Part shown: positions 32,024 to 36,069 of the stretch, one piece after another
Numbering within the stretch: position 1 is the stretch's first letter
How the letters are laid out: each line of letters opens with the position of its first letter
Virus record (IMG/VR): IMGVR_UViG_3300020156_000458
Span: 1-36,069 of that record
DNA length: 36,069 nucleotides
Source of the DNA: a virus
Reading direction: 5' to 3' (one strand)
The notes under the pieces: model-generated
What the model saw: the letters and a program-made list of their open reading frames with translations, nothing else
Told to the model about the DNA's origin: nothing
Databases searched by the model: none
Made by a program: the position numbers and the translations under genes

Positions 32024-33013
32024 TTAAGCTTTAGACACTCCGACGATTTCTGCAACTTTATCCACAAAACACACCGTTCCATCGTCGATGGAATACCGTA
32101 GTAATCGGATTCCTAGTTGATGCAGAACCTCGCGGTCTAACGGTGTGGGGTCGCCGGGTAATACAACAACGAGGACGCCAGGACTGCTAAGTAGGGCTTT
32201 GTAGAAAAATAATTGTCCAATAGCAGTGTATATCGAATATGGCGTTACCTCCGTTTTCACTTCAAACAAACCAATCGCTTTTCCCTCGTCTCCGTAAAAG
32301 AGGTCAGGCCCACGCCGCATCTGGCGTTCATCAGATGGGGAAAGGCCTATTATTGTTAGCTCCTCCGCTAGAGCATTAACAACAACATCGTGAACTGGAT
32401 CGACAGTTCTAGGATCTCTCGCCGGAATTTCATATCTCTTCGGCAATTTGGCTTGAAACAAACTGTGGTTTGTTTTTCCCTCTGCACCCGCTTCAATGTC
32501 TTCCCAATAACGCCTTACGCGGGCGCAAGCTTTAATATAGTCTTCTATATCATCAAGAAAGTTTTCATCATCTAAGCATGCAACTTTGTAGTATTCTCTC
32601 GAAACTTTGCTGCTAAGCTGGACATTTTCTCTCTTTGTCCCAAGGTCAAATGCCCTATCGAACATATCTGTTTTGATCGCCTTAGGTTTAGCTTTTAGGT
32701 ACCCCCAGTGCAGTAACCAGCGTTTAGCGCCATCCTGAACAAGCTGGCCCGTAAAACCTTCGCGAGTCCCAGAAAATGGCATATTGATCTGAACAACACG
32801 TTTAGTAGGCTCATTACCGCGTAGGAGACCGAACTCAAACCAGTGCTTTTCACCATTCTTGTCTGCCCAATAGTCCATCCAGATTCCACGATCTGGTACC
32901 CCAAAACGCCCGCTGCGGCCAAAGCGGAATGCACTTGGAGCGGTGCGGAAAAGGGATTTCAGATCATCAGCGGCCTTAATCAGGCTTCTTTCTGCGCTCA
33001 CGGGCTTCAACAT
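32024..33013 (-). CDS. PD-(D/E)XK nuclease-like cargo protein, possible defence gene
   Basis: The 329-residue protein has a C-terminal region with the PD-(D/E)XK pattern: an upstream helix (HDVVVNALAEELT, 208-220), GPDLFYGD with Asp237, IGLFEVK with Glu251 and Lys253, and a helix with AIGQLFFYKAL (264-274). The N-terminal half (about 25-110) is aromatic and beta-rich and may be a sensor or target domain. It lies between cI and the rightward promoter, is AT-richer than the phage around it, and points opposite to cI. This is the layout of a lysogenic conversion (moron) gene, often superinfection or plasmid defence. No exact family is recognised; activity is inferred. Confidence 0.65.
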   Translation of the reverse strand: MLKPVSAERSLIKAADDLKSLFRTAPSAFRFGRSGRFGVPDRGIWMDYWADKNGEKHWFEFGLLRGNEPTKRVVQINMPFSGTREGFTGQLVQDGAKRWLLHWGYLKAKPKAIKTDMFDRAFDLGTKRENVQLSSKVSREYYKVACLDDENFLDDIEDYIKACARVRRYWEDIEAGAEGKTNHSLFQAKLPKRYEIPARDPRTVDPVHDVVVNALAEELTIIGLSPSDERQMRRGPDLFYGDEGKAIGLFEVKTEVTPYSIYTAIGQLFFYKALLSSPGVLVVVLPGDPTPLDREVLHQLGIRLLRYSIDDGTVCFVDKVAEIVGVSKA

Positions 33014-33184
33014 GCTGCATTTACCTATTCTGAGTTGCTATTAACGAGATAGGTACACATTAATTTGCTTTCTCTTGTCCGTCTACTCCAACGATGTAAT
33101 CCGTTGGCTCGCACGATCTGTGCGTGCTGTAGCGGTCTGATAGGCTCAAGCCTTATATCTCGAACACACGAGCTGGCAAAAATT
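33014..33184. other. Intergenic region upstream of cargo gene
   Basis: This AT-richer stretch lies between the cargo gene start (33013) and the operator-controlled rightward promoter. It holds small imperfect palindromes such as GCAC/GTGC around 33111-33123. It should contain the leftward promoter of the cargo gene, but no box stands out. No gene is visible. Confidence 0.4.
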
Positions 33185-33236
33185 GGGTATAGATACCCCA
33201 ATCACGCTTGACAGGGTATATTTACCCGAATTAGAC
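33185..33236 (+). promoter_or_regulatory. Repressor-controlled rightward promoter with two operators
   Basis: GGGTATAGATACCC (33185-33198) and GGGTATATTTACCC (33214-33227) repeat the cI operator pattern. A perfect -35 box TTGACA (33208-33213) lies just before the second site, and the site fills the 17-bp spacer up to TTAGAC (33231-33236), a weak -10. Repressor bound here would exclude RNA polymerase. The promoter points at the small genes and the integrase. Confidence 0.8.
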
Positions 33237-33309
33237 CTTGCTTGGTCGCTCGGCTTAGCCCCGATGCGTATCGGCTCTGAGACCACTCATAGATATCAGG
33301 ACATTCAGC

Positions 33310-33519
33310 ATGAAGCACCGCCGTATAATGCGCAGCCCTTCCGCCCTACATGCCACCGCCCGCGCCATGGGCCGCAAGATTGCCGACCTGGGCGGCTCCG
33401 GCGACGCGGTGACGGAAGCCGACCTGCTGACCGACTTCAGCGCCGCCGACATCGCCGCCCATGCCGAAGCCGCCCGCGGCTACGCGCGGTCAATACTGGG
33501 CAGTCGCTCCGTCGCCTGA
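33310..33519 (+). CDS. Conserved small phage protein, first gene of rightward operon
   Basis: The 69-residue protein has a helical core with MGRKIADLGGSGDAVTEADLLTDFSAADIAAHAEAARGYAR. Proteins of this shape (EADLL then FSAADI and a run of A/R helices) are found near repressor regions in alphaproteobacterial prophages; no function is known to me. It is the first gene after the operator-controlled promoter, so it is made on induction. A GGA element about 10 nt before the ATG is weak. Confidence 0.6.
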   Translation: MKHRRIMRSPSALHATARAMGRKIADLGGSGDAVTEADLLTDFSAADIAAHAEAARGYARSILGSRSVA

Positions 33520-33630
33520 CCAGGCCGGCGACCCGAGCGGGTGCGGTTCAGCCGCGCTCCCTCTGACCGCCGCCGCAGCAGGCAGCGTGCGCGGTCGGCG
33601 CTATCCGGCCATACGAGTGCCCCAGCGTGA

Positions 33631-33663
33631 GACCCCCGGTTTTCGGCGAAAGTGCCGGGGGTC
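33631..33663. repeat. GC-rich hairpin between first and second rightward genes
   Basis: GACCCCCGG (33631-33639) and CCGGGGGTC (33655-33663) pair perfectly, and an inner TTTC/GAAA adds 4 bp around a GGC loop. No T tract follows. It could attenuate the rightward transcript before the next gene (33691). Confidence 0.65.
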
Positions 33664-33690
33664 GCTGGGACCATCCCCGAGACATCGACA

Positions 33691-34116
33691 ATGACCGACG
33701 CCACGGTTCCGGTGGACGGCGGAGCTTTGCCCGCCGTGCCCCAGACGCACCACCCCGACTTTGAAGCGATTTACCGCCTGTGGATCGACATCATCCGCGA
33801 GGCGCGCATGCTGGGTGGCCGCGACGCCGCCCGCCGACTGTGGCGGTCTTCGCCCCTGCCGCCGTTGGACGCGCACAGCAAAGGGAAGGACACCCCTGGC
33901 TGGGTCGAGTCCTTCCTCTCCGACAGCACGGAACCGGCTTCTGGTGCCCGCCTGAAGGCGGAGGCGCTGTGGACCGCCTATGTCGCTTGGTGCCAGCCGC
34001 GCGGCCTGGAACCGATCACCCGCGCCGGGCTGATGCGCCAGCTCGCCCGCCATGGCCTGCGGCGCCAGAAGGCAAGCTGCATCTACTTCCTGAACCTGCG
34101 TCTGCGGGTCCAGTGA
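33691..34116 (+). CDS. Free-standing D5-type winged-helix protein
   Basis: The 141-residue protein ends in a winged-helix module (residues 93-123) that aligns without gaps to the end of the phage D5 helicase and to the protein at 29040-29642; the invariant residues are Leu, Ala-Tyr, Cys, Pro, Arg and Gly at fixed spacing. A GW-x-ESFL stretch before it resembles the helicase linker too. The N-terminal half is a helical region with HPDFEAIYRLWIDIIREAR. It may be a DNA-binding regulator. The start at 33691 gives the natural opening, though the ribosome site is poor; a GTG at 33652 lies inside the hairpin. Confidence 0.65.
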   Translation: MTDATVPVDGGALPAVPQTHHPDFEAIYRLWIDIIREARMLGGRDAARRLWRSSPLPPLDAHSKGKDTPGWVESFLSDSTEPASGARLKAEALWTAYVAWCQPRGLEPITRAGLMRQLARHGLRRQKASCIYFLNLRLRVQ

Positions 34117-34478
34117 TGCCGAAACCCAGCAAATCCGCGGCGTGTACACGCGTTCCGTCAGATGCCCCAGGAGTGGCCTCTGCGCGCCCGGCCTGTGGAT
34201 CGGTCTGCCGCGAGTGCGGAGCCATCTACACGGCCTCCGATCTGGCGCAGGAATTCTGCCGACCCGCCTGCCGCGTCGCCTGGAACAACCGGGCGCGGCT
34301 GCGCGGAGCGAAGCTCTACGAAGCGGTGATGACGTGGCGCGTCCTTCGCCAGCCCGGCGGCTTTGCCGCGGTCACCGCACTTGTCTCTGCCTTCCTCGAC
34401 GAAGACCGCACCGCCGGCCGGCGGTGGCGGCCCCGCACCTACGACCCCAAGACCGGCCGCCGCACGCGCCGGAAGTGA
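34116..34478 (+). CDS. Small zinc-ribbon-like protein
   Basis: The 120-residue protein has a C-x2-C pair (Cys31, Cys34) and a C-x3-C pair (Cys48, Cys52), the pattern of a small zinc-binding domain, followed by a basic helical part with WNNRARLRGAKLYEAVMTWR and a Arg-rich end. Similar proteins occur in alphaproteobacterial phages without known function. The start shares a base with the upstream stop (TGATG), so the two genes are coupled. Confidence 0.65.
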   Translation: MPKPSKSAACTRVPSDAPGVASARPACGSVCRECGAIYTASDLAQEFCRPACRVAWNNRARLRGAKLYEAVMTWRVLRQPGGFAAVTALVSAFLDEDRTAGRRWRPRTYDPKTGRRTRRK

Positions 34479-34484
34479 GGAACC

Positions 34485-34667
34485 ATGACTGTGATCGGCC
34501 ATTGCCATGACTGCGGCGAATACACTCTGATCAACCGCACCACGCGCTTGTGCGACGTGTGCACTGAGGAGGCGGAGTTATTCGCCGCCCTCCCGTCGCG
34601 CGAAGACACCATCGCCCTGATCGGCCGTCAGTTCCTTCCTAAGAGGGGCGATCACCATGCCTTTTGA
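34485..34667 (+). CDS. Very small four-cysteine protein
   Basis: The 60-residue protein has two C-x2-C pairs (7/10 and 23/26), a likely single zinc knuckle, and an acidic helix with EDTIALIGRQFLP. GAGGA just before the ATG at 34485 is a good ribosome site. No function is recognised. It belongs to the string of short genes ahead of int. Confidence 0.6.
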   Translation: MTVIGHCHDCGEYTLINRTTRLCDVCTEEAELFAALPSREDTIALIGRQFLPKRGDHHAF

Positions 34668-34752
34668 GCTTCTGCCCGCCCTGATCTTTACCGCGATCCT
34701 CGCCGGCAGTGGTGGCGGTTTCGTGCGGTTCATGCGTGCGTGCGGGCGGTGA
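34657..34752 (+). CDS. 31-residue membrane peptide
   Basis: A 31-codon frame overlaps the end of the preceding gene by 11 nt, with AGAGGGGCG upstream. It encodes a single hydrophobic helix (LLPALIFTAILAGSGGGF) followed by a basic end, as in small phage membrane peptides. It is short enough that chance cannot be excluded, but the ribosome site and tight packing support it. Confidence 0.5.
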   Translation: MPFELLPALIFTAILAGSGGGFVRFMRACGR

Positions 34753-34756
34753 AGCC

Positions 34757-35008
34757 ATGACCGCCGCCAAAGCACGCCCTTCCGAGTTGCCCGGCTGGCC
34801 GCGCCTGCTGTCGCGCGAGTTGGCAGCGGCCTACATCGGCCAGTCGCCGAACGTGCTGGACCGGCTGGGCATCACCTTTCACAGGATCGGCTCCCGGCGG
34901 ATGTACGACCGGACCGATCTGGACCGCTGGGTGGACGATTTGGCGGGCCACCGGCAGGATGGAGCACCTCAATCCTGGACGGAGCGAATTTCCCAATGCG
35001 GAACGTGA
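34757..35008 (+). CDS. Excisionase-like helix-turn-helix protein
   Basis: The 83-residue protein has a MerR/HTH_17-type winged helix (about 17-62): LLSRELAAAYIGQSPNVLDRLG, then HRIGSRRMYDRTDLDRWVDDL. Such small proteins next to integrase act as excisionases or directionality factors. The start at 34757 lies 4 nt after the preceding stop, and its end overlaps the integrase start by 13 nt. Together with the repressor-controlled promoter upstream this gives a clear excision module. Confidence 0.75.
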   Translation: MTAAKARPSELPGWPRLLSRELAAAYIGQSPNVLDRLGITFHRIGSRRMYDRTDLDRWVDDLAGHRQDGAPQSWTERISQCGT

Positions 35009-36069
35009 AGCGGGTCACCGCCAAGGGGCGGGCCTACTACTATCACCGGGGCACCGGCATGCGCCTGCCGGGCGAACCCGGTAGTGCTGAGTTCGAAGCC
35101 GAATACCGGCGGCTGGAAGGCATCGCCGTCGAGAACAGCGACGCGGCTGCCCCGGTGGTCTGCAAGACGCTAGGCGCGCTGCTGATCGCCTATCGGGGCA
35201 GCCCGACCTTTGCCGAGAAAGCCGATTCAACCAAGGCCGACTATCACGAAGCGATGGATTGGTTGAAGCCGCTGCACGACATGCCGTTGGACCGGATTGA
35301 CACCCCGACCATGACCCGGCTGCGCGATCAGGCGTACAAGACGCGCAAGCGGTGGTTCGCGAACCACCTGCTGCGCTTCATGTCGGCACTGTTCAACTGG
35401 GGCCGCCCCTACGGCTACATGGACGCGAACCCCTGCGAGAAGGTTCCGAAGATCCGAAAGCCGCGCGGTGAACGCGTGGTCAACCGCCCGTGGACCGACG
35501 AAGAGTTCGCCAGGGTTATGGCAGCGATGCCGCCGGAGCTGCGCGTCGCTGTGGCGCTGGGTGCACATGCCGGCCTGCGCGAGGGCGACGCCATCCGCTT
35601 GACGTGGTCAGCCTACCGTGGCGGCGTGATCGAGTCGCGACAGGCGAAGACCGACGACCCGATCTGGGTGCCGGTGCATTCGGAGCTGAAGACGATCCTC
35701 GACGAAGCACGCGCCCGCCTGCCGGCTCTGTCGGCGAAGCTGGCGGCGAAGAACCGCCCGGTGCCCATGACCATCGTCGTCGGACAACGCGGCGAGCCGT
35801 TCACGGAATCTGGCTTCCGTGCCCGGTTCTTTAAGGTGATTCGGCAGCTGGTGGCTGAAGGCAAGGTCCAGCCCGGCCTGACCTTCCACGGCCTGCGGCA
35901 CACGGCTGCCACAAAGCTCGCGGATGCCGGCTGCGACACCCGCGACATCATGGCGATCACGGGGCACAAGACCGAAGCGATGGTCGCCCGATACACCCGG
36001 TCGGCAGACCAGAAGCGGCGCGCGACTGCGGCGATCATGAAGCTGGAAGGGGTGGGGAGGAAGGCGTGA
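34996..36069 (+). CDS. int: Tyrosine recombinase integrase
   Basis: The 357-residue protein has an N-terminal arm-binding region, a core-binding helical domain (about 55-150) and a catalytic domain with the full set: Arg195 (GLREGD), Lys218 (AKTDD), HGLRH with His298 and Arg301, His324 (GHKT) and the nucleophile Tyr333 (ARYTR). It inserts and excises the prophage at att. GGAG about 10 nt before the ATG supports the start. Its stop is the last codon of the window, so the att site expected just beyond int is not visible. Confidence 0.95.
   Translation: MRNVKRVTAKGRAYYYHRGTGMRLPGEPGSAEFEAEYRRLEGIAVENSDAAAPVVCKTLGALLIAYRGSPTFAEKADSTKADYHEAMDWLKPLHDMPLDRIDTPTMTRLRDQAYKTRKRWFANHLLRFMSALFNWGRPYGYMDANPCEKVPKIRKPRGERVVNRPWTDEEFARVMAAMPPELRVAVALGAHAGLREGDAIRLTWSAYRGGVIESRQAKTDDPIWVPVHSELKTILDEARARLPALSAKLAAKNRPVPMTIVVGQRGEPFTESGFRARFFKVIRQLVAEGKVQPGLTFHGLRHTAATKLADAGCDTRDIMAITGHKTEAMVARYTRSADQKRRATAAIMKLEGVGRKA

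Noticed and set aside
26365-33013. MT-A70 methyltransferase and cargo nuclease as a restriction-modification pair
   Set aside because: They are 5 kb apart in different transcription units; the methyltransferase is in the repressed lytic operon while the nuclease is in the lysogenic region, so the nuclease would be unprotected in a lysogen.
33014-33184. tRNA gene or att core near the immunity region
   Set aside because: The small palindromes here do not fold into a cloverleaf, and no tRNA-like T-loop was seen. The att site of this int should lie at the edges of the prophage, not here.

Overview
The window is one almost complete temperate siphovirus prophage in a GC-rich genome. The domain families, GC-rich codon use and short overlapping genes point to an alphaproteobacterium, probably of the Rhodospirillales/Azospirillum type; that assignment is inference from protein style, not from a marker gene. 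An IS66-family transposase tail (1-376) forms the left edge. The right edge ends exactly at the stop codon of a tyrosine integrase (34996-36069).

Layout, left to right. 579-2007 (minus): lysis cassette with a holin-like protein, a SleB-type cell wall hydrolase, a small overlapping gene and a membrane/coiled-coil spanin-like protein. 2085-7598 (minus): host-recognition and tail-tip genes, with a conserved small protein, a DUF4376 protein, a polyglycine adhesin, a collagen-like tail fibre and two tail-tip proteins. 7603-15775 (minus): a 2146-residue tape measure protein, a tail chaperone pair joined by a -1 frameshift on GGGAAAC, the tail tube protein and the tail terminator. 15772-23677 (minus): HK97-type head and packaging genes (gp10-like, head closure, gp6-like connector, a small head protein, major capsid, ClpP-like protease, portal, TerL, TerS, HNH nuclease). 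Five intrinsic-terminator-like hairpins sit between these late genes.

23779-30756 (minus): early/replication operon with many 1-8 nt gene overlaps: a CII-like regulator, an RMF-like protein, unknown proteins, a prim-pol/Toprim-like primase, an MT-A70 methyltransferase and a D5-type helicase. It ends at a dense array of GCTCCCT iterons with a 28-bp near-perfect inverted repeat, the best candidate for the replication origin.

30793-33309: immunity region. A Cro-position gene faces a LexA-like CI repressor (S24 peptidase) across operators of the form GGGTAnnnnTACCC. Behind cI lies an AT-richer PD-(D/E)XK nuclease-like cargo gene (32024-33013). Two more copies of the same operator stand at 33185-33227, one exactly between a TTGACA box and the presumed -10 of a rightward promoter. 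That promoter leads into six small genes and int, so one repressor probably holds both the replication arm and the excision arm.

The points most worth following are the iteron origin, the shared repressor circuit, the cargo nuclease, the frameshift, and a D5-type winged-helix module that appears in three separate genes.
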